Source of the DNA: Arenibacter hampyeongensis
Lineage (GTDB): Bacteria > Bacteroidota > Bacteroidia > Flavobacteriales > Flavobacteriaceae
Direction of reading: 5' to 3'
DNA: 64,000 nt
Assembly: GCF_002909255.1 (NCBI RefSeq)
Contig: NZ_PIOB01000006.1
Location: 62,001 to 126,000 of the forward strand
The notes beneath the pieces were generated by a model. That model did not search any database. It saw only the letters and a list, made by a program, of their open reading frames with translations, and was not told the origin of the DNA. Shown one piece after another: positions 1 to 8,000 of this stretch. A program made the position numbers and the translations under genes. How positions within the stretch are numbered: position 1 is the first letter of the stretch; each line of letters opens with the position of its first letter.

Positions 1-267
1 AAGCAAGTGGTAACTCGGGTAAAGACGATAACTAGAAACTTAAATAGGCGACTGGAAATGGTAGCCGAAAAACTTGGTATTGAAAAGAAACTCAGTATGC
101 ACATTGCACGGCACAGCTTCGGTAATATTTCAGGCGATAAAATTCCAATTCAAATGCTTCAGAAATTATATCGGCATTCTTCTATTACAACCACCGTCAA
201 TTATCAGTCAAATTTCATGCACAAAGAAACGGATGATGCTTTAGAGAAGGTTCTAAACTTTGATTGA
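1..267 (+). CDS. Tyrosine recombinase (integrase), C-terminal fragment cut by window edge
   Basis: The reading frame is open to base 1, so only about the last 88 residues are visible and the start lies outside the window. The segment carries the C-terminal catalytic signatures of the tyrosine recombinase family: HIARHSFG (box II His-x-x-Arg), then LYRHSSITTTVNY, giving the later His/Arg region and the Tyr nucleophile in NYQS. In the family this enzyme cuts and rejoins att sites to integrate or excise the element. It is followed by an excisionase-like HTH gene and a full conjugation gene set, so I infer it is the ICE integrase. Intactness of the N-terminal part cannot be judged. Confidence 0.85.
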   Translation, partial: KQVVTRVKTITRNLNRRLEMVAEKLGIEKKLSMHIARHSFGNISGDKIPIQMLQKLYRHSSITTTVNYQSNFMHKETDDALEKVLNFD

Positions 268-396
268 GATATTACCGTTTGACCATTCGATTGAAACTTA
301 AACCTAATTAATTGGTAAAGAATGGACATAAGTCGTATATTATAGGATTAAAAATCAGGAAGATGACCATACATTTAACTTTTAATATTTAATCCG

Positions 397-666
397 ATGC
401 AGGTGGTATGTCTACAAGAAGAAGCTTTTTATGCTTTATTTGATAAGGTGGTAGAGCATTTAGAATCTAAGCGCAGAGATAAGCCGGCTAAATGGATTGA
501 TGGTGAAGAAGCAATGTTATTGCTAAATATAAAATCTACAACCACTTTGCAGAAATTAAGGGATGAAGGAAAGATTAGATTTTCTCAACCGCAAAGGAAA
601 ATAATTCTCTATGATCGGGATTCAATTAACGAATATATTGAAAGGTATGCTCGTGAAACTTTTTAA
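397..666 (+). CDS. Small helix-turn-helix protein, excisionase-like
   Basis: 89 aa. The C-terminal two thirds fit the MerR-like winged HTH (HTH_17) group: a KWIDGEEAMLLLNI helix pair, then TTTLQKLRDEGKIRF, a basic wing, and a final DRDSINEYIERY helix. Such proteins in Bacteroidota mobile elements act as excisionases or regulators of excision genes. It sits 130 bp after the integrase and 2 bp before the next small gene, as expected for the recombination module. Family membership is clear from the pattern; the exact role (excisionase versus repressor) is inferred from position. Confidence 0.75.
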   Translation: MQVVCLQEEAFYALFDKVVEHLESKRRDKPAKWIDGEEAMLLLNIKSTTTLQKLRDEGKIRFSQPQRKIILYDRDSINEYIERYARETF

Positions 667-668
667 TT

Positions 669-932
669 ATGGAAGAAAATCTAAAAGTTGATAAGGATTA
701 CATAGAAGCATTCAATCTTGGCTATGAATTGGCTAAAGAATTGAAGTTAAGGACTCCAATGTTTAAAAACATTGAATCGGGTAATAGTCGCATGCAAGCT
801 ATGCAAACAGGAATGGAAGAATATAGTAAGGAAATTACGATAAATAAAAATCTTTCTTTAGATGGTAGCAAAATTATTCCCAAGAAACATAAAAATGGAG
901 ATAAAGAAAATGGGAATGAACTATCCATTTAA
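669..932 (+). CDS. Hypothetical protein next to excisionase-like gene
   Basis: 87 aa, starting 2 bp after the HTH gene stop, so the two are probably cotranscribed. The first half is acidic and helical (EAFNLGYELAKELKL); the tail is Lys/Asn rich. No recognised domain, signal peptide or membrane segment. Its tight spacing to the HTH gene suggests a role in excision or element maintenance, but no function can be assigned from sequence. Confidence 0.55.
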   Translation: MEENLKVDKDYIEAFNLGYELAKELKLRTPMFKNIESGNSRMQAMQTGMEEYSKEITINKNLSLDGSKIIPKKHKNGDKENGNELSI

Positions 933-950
933 GTGGTATTGTAAAATGTT

Positions 951-1345
951 AGTCCATTAAAAGACACCATCCTGTTAACTGTGTAAGTTGAACAAACTAA
1001 GGTTTGACTTTTATTTAAAGTCTGACCTTTTTTTCATATATCCTAAGGAACTGATTTAAAATAATGCCTCAATTCCTGATGGGCAATGACCATTTCTTGG
1101 TCGCCTCCCTTGTTGCCAAATATACGGATTTCATTACCGTATCATCGGTAGGGAATTAAAGTTTGTTCTTGGTGTACTTTCTGATTTTTCCATTGAGGTT
1201 CTCTATAAGATTGGTGGTATTGATAATCTTACGGATCTCCAAGGGAAACTCGAAGAATACGGTGAGTTCCTGCCAGTTGTCCCTCCAACTTTTTATTGCG
1301 TAGGAATTCAATTATCCATTAATTAGGACACCATGCCAGTGAACG
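951..1345 (+). repeat. Imperfect direct repeats flanking a transposase remnant
   Basis: Two similar segments of about 30 bp lie in the same orientation at about 951-982 and 1312-1345. They share the cores TCCATTAA and GACACCAT followed by a C-nn-AGT-like stretch. They flank the decayed transposase piece. They may be terminal-repeat remnants of two related insertion sequences, or a duplicated end left by deletion. Same-strand orientation argues against one intact IS with normal inverted termini. Confidence 0.4.
1015..1311 (-). pseudogene. Decayed C-terminal fragment of an IS256-family transposase
   Basis: Translating the minus strand gives a typical IS256/mutator transposase C-terminus: [15 protein letters not shown], then [12 protein letters not shown], then [20 protein letters not shown], where the Glu of NLIEN is the third DDE residue. 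Two in-frame stops break it: TAA at 1156-1158, where Ser is usual, and TGA at 1069-1071, where Trp is usual in IRNWG. The N-terminal DD part is absent upstream of 1311. It is therefore a dead IS remnant between the recombination genes and the rest of the ICE. Confidence 0.85.
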
Positions 1346-1553
1346 AAAACAAGATTTAAAAGTTTAAATAAAGGATTGAATTCTGAATATTTCGGGTATA
1401 TACTGAGAGTTAAAATGGTAATTTAAATATAGTCCCTAGTAATAACCGCCACTAGCACTGAACACACTGTTGACAACTTTACTGATACTTAAATCGAATT
1501 TTTTTTTTTGACGCCAGTTTTCCAATATTTTTATAGCTTATCAAAACTAACCC

Positions 1554-1769
1554 ATGATAGACAATATCAGGCGTTTATTCGAGCAAATGGATGCCCCTAC
1601 CAGGGAAGTAGCATTGGCCTGCCTTAAGAAAGAGTTCAATGTCAAACACGGGAAATTGGTCAAGAACGAATGGATTATCGGTGGTAGAATTCCCGAAGCC
1701 TTCCAAGAAAGAACCGTGAAATTGTTTCAGAACCTAATAATGAAACAGGCAATTCTAATAGATAGATAA
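1554..1769 (+). CDS. Small hypothetical protein
   Basis: 71 aa, ATG start. Amphipathic, mostly helical sequence with a basic centre (LKKEFNVKHGKLVKNEW) and no membrane segment. No recognised family. It lies in a gene-poor stretch behind the transposase remnant and is followed by about 470 bp without a convincing gene. Amino acid composition looks coding, but with no identifiable relative this is a tentative call. Confidence 0.4.
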   Translation: MIDNIRRLFEQMDAPTREVALACLKKEFNVKHGKLVKNEWIIGGRIPEAFQERTVKLFQNLIMKQAILIDR

Positions 1770-2239
1770 ATTTCTCTAAGACCTTTAATCGATTTTAGAT
1801 CATGGATGCCATTTTTCTTCCAAGCCTCATATTTTTAAATAAACCCCAATATTATTATCTTACTGAAAAGTTCCAATAAAGGATGAAAATTTTTCTTCTA
1901 AGTCCGATGAATAAATTTTGGATACCTTGAAAAAAAGAACAATGTCCGTTGGAACTAATGAAGTCTTTTTGGACGTTTCCAAAAAGGCAAGCTGTATATT
2001 ATCTTGCTGCCACGGTAGGGAGAAGGCCAGAATTGAAGATATGTACCCCAAATATTTTACAGAGTTCCTGTGGATTTTACTTTGATCAACTAGGGTTGTG
2101 ACTTTAAATCGATTCAGGATTATTTGGGAGCATTCATCCATAAGCATACCAGTCAATAAACCAAGGTGGCCGGTTGAAGGTAATAAAAAACACTAGGATT
2201 GAAAGCTAGAACAATCGTGATGCCAACCAAAACCATGTA
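1770..2239. other. Gene-poor stretch without convincing content
   Basis: A 98-codon frame opens on the minus strand (1860-2156), but it has only a TTG start, no ribosome-binding context and no recognisable family, so I do not call it. No hairpin or repeat stands out. It may contain decayed coding sequence. Confidence 0.3.
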
Positions 2240-2587
2240 ATGAAAAAGAAAATAATCACTTACTATGAATTTTTGGAAGCCCTATCCACCATAAGAAGAT
2301 TCAAGAAACAAGTTCCTCTCCTTTATAAGGAAATGGAAGAGGAGGTCAACTTGATATCCAAATTTGTTAACGTTGACAAGAACACCAAGATCTGCCAATT
2401 GCCGTTGTCCACCCGGGCATTGAACGTATTGAAAGCACTGGACCATATCGATATATGGGAAGGAACGACCCAGGACTTGGCCAAGCTCTCGATGAAGAAA
2501 CTTTTGGGCACCAAGAATGCAGGAAGAAGAACTGTCGACGAGATAAAGGAACTATGTCTGTTCGCCAATCTCCAAATGAAGCCGTAG
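2240..2587 (+). CDS. Free-standing RNA polymerase alpha C-terminal-domain-like protein
   Basis: 115 aa. Residues about 1-50 are a helical, charged leader. Residues about 52-110 match the alpha-CTD fold pattern: ICQLPLSTRALNVLKALD corresponds to the LxLSxRxxNxLK helix, followed by DLAKLSMKKLLGTKNAG (helix-hairpin-helix with N-x-G) and RRTVDEIKEL corresponding to the K-S-x-x-E-I helix. In the family this domain binds UP-element DNA and activators. Here it is detached from a polymerase subunit and encoded alone on the ICE, so it may bias host transcription or simply bind DNA. Domain assignment is good; function is inference. Confidence 0.7.
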   Translation: MKKKIITYYEFLEALSTIRRFKKQVPLLYKEMEEEVNLISKFVNVDKNTKICQLPLSTRALNVLKALDHIDIWEGTTQDLAKLSMKKLLGTKNAGRRTVDEIKELCLFANLQMKP

Positions 2588-2780
2588 TAAAAAGAACCCG
2601 AATTAGCCATTTAATGGGCTAATTATTGGGAGTTATTAGAAGTTATTAACGCCTAAATAAATGTAAAATATTGATTTACAGTATTTTATGTATATTTTCA
2701 ACTTAAATATACTATTTGTGATACTTTCAAACATTGTATCTTAGCTGTAGCTAGTAACAGAGCTATCTGGCTTGAAACAC

Positions 2781-2809
2781 AAAAGATCGGAATTGAGGTC
2801 CGATCTTTT
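2781..2809 (+). terminator. Perfect 11-bp hairpin, possible bidirectional terminator
   Basis: AAAAGATCGGA (2781-2791) pairs perfectly with TCCGATCTTTT (2799-2809) around a 7-nt loop. Flanking A and T runs on both sides fit a bidirectional intrinsic terminator. It is about 190 bp after the alpha-CTD-like gene. Confidence 0.6.
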
Positions 2810-2915
2810 GATTATTAATGCTCCACAAAACAGTTGAGATATGGAATTTGCATTTCTGTATTTACTACTTTTCTATATGATTCTACGAGAATTGAGATAA
2901 GTAGTTAAACCTTAG

Positions 2916-2945
2916 AAGCCCTGTTTTAGGACGGGGCTTTTTTTG
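2916..2945 (+). terminator. Rho-independent terminator-like hairpin
   Basis: AAGCCC(TG) pairs with (CG)GGGCTT around an 8-nt loop and runs into seven or more T residues, a classic plus-strand intrinsic terminator. No protein gene ends directly upstream, so it may end a long 3' UTR or a small RNA starting after the 2781-2809 hairpin. Confidence 0.65.
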
Positions 2946-3293
2946 TTCCGTACAAATGTAAATATAAATCTTCTTTTGTAGAAACTATATATAAATTTAG
3001 GAATTTCTCCCAATAACTGTTCTATTCATTTTGCAAGGGTATCGAACCCTCCTAAAACGATTCGGTTATATCTTGTTTAAAATGGCAGGTTTCAGCCTAA
3101 AAATTCATTTTTCATACTTATGCCGCAATTTAATCAAGCCGCATTTGCCCTGTCCATGTAGTATTTGAAAAAATGGGGTATCCCTCCTGTCAGGGGAGCC
3201 CACCACAATTTTTTAAAATCTCCACATGGACCTATCCCCACCGCTACGCTCCTGTTGATTTTTTTCGCCGCATAATCTTAAAAACATACTATT

Positions 3294-3755
3294 ATGAAAG
3301 ACATTCGAATCGCAACCTTTAAAGATTTCGTTGGAGAGTTAACGGCCATTTACAGGAGAACAGAACTACCCACTTTTCAAATAACCTCTTCGAGTTCCGT
3401 GAGAGAGTTCATTTATCCCTATTTTGACGATGTAATGGACGATCACGAAGAAGTGAAGGTCATACATTTGAACCGTAAAAATCAGGTGGTGAACATACAC
3501 CATCTAACATCTGGAACCGATAACGGTTGTCTCATTTCGACAAAGGATGTGCTGCGACACGCAATCCTGATCAAGACAAGCTCCCTGATCCTGGTTCACA
3601 ACCATCCATCAGGGAATCTAAATCCCTCGGAAGCCGACAAGCAAATCTCCAACAAGTTGAGGGAAGCTTCAAAGTTGGTGGACATATCAACCCTTGACAG
3701 CATAATAATCACTAGGGAGGGATATTACTCCTTCGCAGATGAAGGGCTTTTTTAG
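3294..3755 (+). CDS. RadC-like JAB/MPN domain protein
   Basis: 153 aa. The core shows the RadC/JAMM signature: VHNHPSGNLNPSEAD (H-x-H-P-S-G ... S-x-x-D), supplying the metal-binding His, His and Asp, with an upstream conserved Glu possible in the VREF/EVKVIHL region. It lacks the N-terminal helix-hairpin-helix of chromosomal RadC, as is normal for the short versions carried on Bacteroidota conjugative elements. These are widespread on such elements, possibly as JAMM metalloproteases or DNA-processing factors, but their role is not established. A terminator overlaps its stop codon. Confidence 0.85.
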   Translation: MKDIRIATFKDFVGELTAIYRRTELPTFQITSSSSVREFIYPYFDDVMDDHEEVKVIHLNRKNQVVNIHHLTSGTDNGCLISTKDVLRHAILIKTSSLILVHNHPSGNLNPSEADKQISNKLREASKLVDISTLDSIIITREGYYSFADEGLF

Positions 3756-3767
3756 GCCCTTTGTTTT
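3742..3767 (+). terminator. Intrinsic terminator overlapping the radC-like stop codon
   Basis: AAGGGC (3742-3747) pairs with GCCCTT (3756-3761), followed by a T-rich run. The TAG stop lies in the loop, so the stem begins inside the coding sequence. Confidence 0.6.
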
Positions 3768-3803
3768 GCTGTCACAATATTACTGGAATTGTACGCTTTT
3801 GAG

Positions 3804-3811
3804 TACATTTG
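3804..3811 (+). promoter_or_regulatory. Bacteroidota -7 box candidate
   Basis: TACATTTG matches the TAnnTTTG consensus of the Bacteroidota primary sigma factor, 27 bp before the ATG of the next gene. No clear TTTG sits 19 nt upstream, so only the -7 element is supported. Confidence 0.4.
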
Positions 3812-3837
3812 TAATAAATTCAAAAATTTATACCACT

Positions 3838-4032
3838 ATGGATTATAAGTTTGTACCCCTAAGAAATTGGTTATTGGAACGGGAAGCTCTCTCTATTAGG
3901 AAGTTGGAGGACAACTGTGAAATGCCAAGGGATACCCTACGGCATTTTCTGAACGAACGGAGGAACTTTCCGGAAAAGCATTATGAATCTTTATTGAAAG
4001 AGTTGGCAAAGTATGGATTCCATCAGGATTAA
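3838..4032 (+). CDS. Small HTH-like DNA-binding protein
   Basis: 64 aa from the ATG at 3838. The frame is open further upstream, but those codons overlap the radC terminator, and the -7 box at 3804-3811 supports the later start. The sequence REALSIRKLEDNCEMPRDTLRHFLN reads as helix-turn-helix (an SIRKLE helix, then a PRDTLRHFL recognition helix), followed by a basic patch and a helical C-terminus. This resembles small Cro/XRE-like or phage-type repressors. Function as a regulator of the left ICE module is inferred. Confidence 0.6.
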   Translation: MDYKFVPLRNWLLEREALSIRKLEDNCEMPRDTLRHFLNERRNFPEKHYESLLKELAKYGFHQD

Positions 4033-4057
4033 ACGCTTAATTTTTGAATTTAAATGA

Positions 4058-4126
4058 ACAAAACCCTAAAAAGCCAGAGCCATGAGGCCTTACAGGGCAA
4101 CAGGTATTACGCTAAAGGGTTTTTGT
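4058..4126 (+). ncRNA. Candidate structured RNA element
   Basis: ACAAAACCCT (4058-4067) can pair with AGGGTTTTTGT (4116-4126, one bulged T), enclosing about 48 nt that contain further GCC/GGC pairings (GCCAGAGCCATGAGGC and GCCTTACAGGGC). It lies just after the small HTH gene stop. It could be a terminator-like 3' structure, a cis-regulatory RNA or a small RNA; I do not recognise a known class. Confidence 0.3.
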
Positions 4127-4397
4127 GAGATTATGGAAGTTTTATTAAACAATTGCAAAAATTGAATGTATTATTGGGAAGATAGTATGTGGATTTTTAG
4201 AACAGAGTATTTGTTCTTGGGCTTATGGTCTCTAAACAAAGTCTAATAGACTATCGACTGAATTTATTTGCGAATAAAAAACTTCTATAAACTGAAAAGT
4301 TGGATCTAAAATCTTACGGTTTCAGAAGTAAAATAGAGCTAAGCATGTAAAGCCTACTAAGTTTTTTTAACCATCTAGGAACCGCATAAGGATGCAA

Positions 4398-4439
4398 AAG
4401 GAGCTAAAAAATGCATTAAGGGCATTTTTTCAACTCCTT
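4398..4439 (+). terminator. Extended terminator hairpin
   Basis: AAAAAATGC (4406-4414) pairs with GCATTTTTT (4422-4430) around a 7-nt loop, and an outer stem AAGGAG/CTCCTT (4398-4403/4434-4439) extends it. The inner A/T tracts allow termination on either strand. Confidence 0.65.
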
Positions 4440-4519
4440 ACAAGCTATTACTGTTTTTATGATTGCCATACCTATGCTCATAATATTTATCTTTATACAA
4501 AGGTCTAAAACATGTTCTT

Positions 4520-5005
4520 ATGAAAATTAATACTAATGTTTTTCTCATTTTTTCTATTTTACTATTTTTTGCATGTAGTAATGATAATGATAATCTTTCA
4601 GAATCGGACAAGGCTCAAGCCCTACTGGGACAATGGGAATATGAATCCATAATGACCGATAGAGCGGTAGATATCAATGGCGACGGCACCTCAAATATAG
4701 ATTTGTTCAATACACAGGAAATTAAACAATGTATCAAAGATAATTTGACCTTTTTTGCTAAAAGGGGGGAAGGAGAGAAAGGAGCTTATAACATCAACGA
4801 AAACGGGCTTGCTTGTGATGGAAATCAAGCGTTTACCACTATAGAAACTGATACATATGAACTCATAAACAATAATCGTATCGTTTTTGATACACGAAAC
4901 GAGATGAAGATTATGGAATTTACCAAAAATAAACTTGTGGTAGAGACCGAGGATAATCTCGGTGGCACCGATGTTTTGGTAACCATTATCCTCAAAAAAA
5001 GTTAA
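4520..5005 (+). CDS. Lipocalin-like lipoprotein
   Basis: 161 aa. An N-terminal lipoprotein signal is evident: hydrophobic core FLIFSILLFF then lipobox FFAC with Cys at residue 19, followed by an Asn/Asp-rich linker. The mature part (LLGQWEYESI ... VVETED ... TIILKKS) is a beta-rich pattern typical of Bacteroidota lipocalin-like lipoproteins, with a DINGDGTSNID motif resembling a calcium-binding loop. It converges on the end of the tra operon (32 bp gap). On conjugative elements such proteins may act at the outer membrane, for instance in exclusion, but no role is demonstrated by sequence. Confidence 0.65.
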   Translation: MKINTNVFLIFSILLFFACSNDNDNLSESDKAQALLGQWEYESIMTDRAVDINGDGTSNIDLFNTQEIKQCIKDNLTFFAKRGEGEKGAYNINENGLACDGNQAFTTIETDTYELINNNRIVFDTRNEMKIMEFTKNKLVVETEDNLGGTDVLVTIILKKS

Positions 5006-5037
5006 ATGCCAAAATAGTTCTTATGTTACTTTTTCCA

Positions 5038-8000
5038 TTATACCCTAATTATTGACCCCCTTACTGTATTACTCCATTGCCCATTGCTGTCCTGTACCCT
5101 AACCTCATAATCTTGGTCTAGGTATTTAAGTCTATTCTCCTTAGGTTCTTCCTCTAGTTCAAAATAGCGTTCAACACCCGATCCTCTGGCGTCATTGTAA
5201 TTGAATAACATTGTATCCCATCTTCTATCATCTATGTTGTAAATACGAACCTCCACTTGTTGTAAAGTAGAACCATTATAGGCTTCGGAACAATTTGCAG
5301 CAAAACAGGTATATATCCGAACCACGTAGTCACAGCCATTAAGACCACCACATCGTATATTATGCTTCTCTCCCTTGACTGCTGCAGTCGGCTTTTTAAG
5401 CATTAAAATCGATTCACTGGCGGTCTGTGATATGCCAGTTGAATTTTCGACACGAAAATTAATAGTAAAACTCTCGTCGATTTGTGGATAAAACTGCATC
5501 GCCACAGAACCGTACTCCAGGGGAATAACCTCACCTTCCCTATATATCTTCCCCCGATGGTTTATATAACCCCCATTCATATCGGCAAATTCAAATGTCA
5601 TTTGGTAAATGACAGATGTATCGTGTCCAGATGTGGCATTTGTGACCACATTTAATAGGAAGGGTTGATTTTCATATTTATCTTGGGACGGCTGGCCGAC
5701 GGTAAAATCGAAAAATTCTTCATACTTTTCAAAATTAATATTTACATCTGCTGTTTTTTCAACGTCTGAGGATGATCTGACCGTAAATTCAATATTATGA
5801 TTGGATTCAGAAATGCCAGTATAACTTCCCTGGAAAGAGCCAACTGGAACGTTAAAACTTTCACCTGCCGCATAAGTATTGCCTTGATATTCAAAGCTAC
5901 CGTTGCTGCCTCCGGATGAAAAATACATCACATAGCTATCTCCTCCAATGCCCAATTCGGTAATATTGAAATTAATATCTACAGTTTCTCCAATATAAAC
6001 CTTTGATTGTGTCGCGTTTGCTGTAAAATTATAATTCTTTGGCGTAACGTCGATGGATATTGTAACCGTTTTTTCCAGACCAGTTTCATTTTGAACATAA
6101 AAAGTTAAATTGATATTGCTCTCGTCGGTACCTTCCAGGCTCCAGTTGAAATTTCCTTTGGGAATATCATAAATATTTCCTGCACTCACTTCTGTGCCAT
6201 TTTCATTCCTAATAAGGGCATTTCCGTTTAAGCTATATCTGATATTATATTCTGAGGAACCAATACTTTCTGAAATGTTGAAGTTAAGCGAGGTGATCTC
6301 GCCGACTGAAATATCGGTTTTTTGACTCCCTCCAGTGAACAAGAAATCCACTTGGTTGTAGTTCACCATAGTATTCGCAGTATGCGTCACATTTGCACTT
6401 GACTCCACGCTCAACACGATATCGTGCTGCCCCGCTTCCGTACCTGTATAGACTACATTATTATTGTTTGGGCCAAGTTGAAATTTTTCGCCTGGTCCGT
6501 ATTCTATTCCGTTTACTCGAAGTGAACTATTCCTGCCGGATGAATAAAAGGCTTCATAAGTATCATTGGTTCCTTCAGGTATTTCATTGATGTCAATAAT
6601 TATATCTACTGGCAAATTTGCAAACTCTGAAGTCTTTGAAGGGGTCATACTCAATGTAAAATCGTTCTGTTTGGTTTCAAGGTCAATATTGACCGGCCCC
6701 ACTTCCTGACCGTAATTGTCGGTTACAATAAATGAAATTTGGTGCGAACCTAAACTTTCTGGATAATAAAAAAGTGAAAAGTTACCAAGTTCCACTGGAT
6801 AGCCTGTTGAGTTCTGTAGGGTGTTGCCATTTATCCCGGTCAGCCTTCCGTTGCCCTCCACAATTTCATAGGAAATATTGTAATCTATATTCTCTGTGTT
6901 GCCATTGGATTTAATATTAAAATTGAGTTGAGTACGCTCATTTAAAAAAACTGAATTGCTTTCCGAATTACCGGAAAAAGTAAATGGGATGTTCGCCACC
7001 TCGATTTCAACGCTGTCCTGTTTTATCTGTCCGTTTGAATCCCTCACATCAAAGAATATTGTCCGTTTTCCCAGTTCAGTACTCGTAAAAGTGAAATTGT
7101 AGGAATTGGGAATTATAGGCCTAAATTTACCTGGATCCATTACGCCACCGTTCTGGTCGCGCACGGTACCTGCACCTTCGCTAGTAGATGAAAAGGAATG
7201 GGTAATTTCATATGCTACGTCAGATTCTTCGTCTTGGGTCCTCAGATCTATGGCGACGGCCAAATTAGTATTTAATTCCACTTGGGTCGATGCAGCAGTG
7301 GCATTAATTGTAAAGCCGAGGTTAAGTACAGTAAGAAGAAGAACCTCGGTCAAGGTAGCACCATCAGGAGCTTTGGCCGTAACGATTAATCTATGTTCGC
7401 CCAAGGTATCCGGAAGGTATCCCATCTCTGAAATTCCTTTTGGTAAGTTAAATGGTTTTCCAGCGTCAAAAGCTTCTTCTTTCAAATAGAGTTTCCCGGT
7501 TCCATTTTCAATCTGATACGTTATTTCAAATTCCCCTTTATTATCGGGGTTTTCGGTTTCCTTATCCCTAAGTAGTGTTACGTTCACAGGATTCTTGGAA
7601 TTGATGATAAAATCGTTGACCCCTTTGTTTAGCAAAAAGCTAAAACTGGCGTATTTGGCATAGTGCAATAGTTCCAATTTTTTCTCCCTGGCATTTGAAT
7701 CCCAAGCAATGAAGTTAATTTTATGCATGCCTGTATCGATGGCGACATAATTATATGACCACTGCTTGTCGATAATGTTCAGCGTATCATTCTCAAGGAT
7801 AGTATCGCCTAACATGTTCATGAAGTATCCTTTGCCCTTCAAAGTCGTATATCGCGCATAATAATGAACAGTACTTATTTCTTTTTCAGGAATAATTGAA
7901 AATAAAGTTTTGGCACTTTCAAAAACGAAACTGGTTTCCGGCTGTTCAATGGAGAAATTGAAATCAAAATCATCCAAAATAATATCCTCAAAATCCTTGC

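Larger units (their letters stand above)
2588..3293. other. Long non-coding interval with hairpins and a T-arm-like segment
   Basis: 706 bp without a credible gene. It contains the two hairpins listed separately (2781-2809, 2916-2945). At 3031-3051 the minus strand reads like a tRNA T-arm (5-bp stem closing a TTCGATA loop). Near 3155-3227, GTCCATGT and ACATGGAC form an inverted pair around a GC-rich patch just before radC. Confidence 0.45.
4033..4519. other. Non-coding interval with two structured elements
   Basis: 487 bp without a gene. It carries a long-range stem (4058-4126) and a strong terminator (4398-4439), both listed separately. The AT-rich remainder probably includes the lipoprotein gene's promoter, but no consensus box is clear. 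Confidence 0.4.

Noticed and set aside
1860-2156. Minus-strand frame of 98 codons
   Set aside because: Begins only with TTG, no ribosome-binding context, no recognisable domain; coding potential is doubtful in a degraded region.
7106-7489. Plus-strand frame opposite the traQ-like gene
   Set aside because: Low-complexity antisense of the Ig-like repeats; no independent features.
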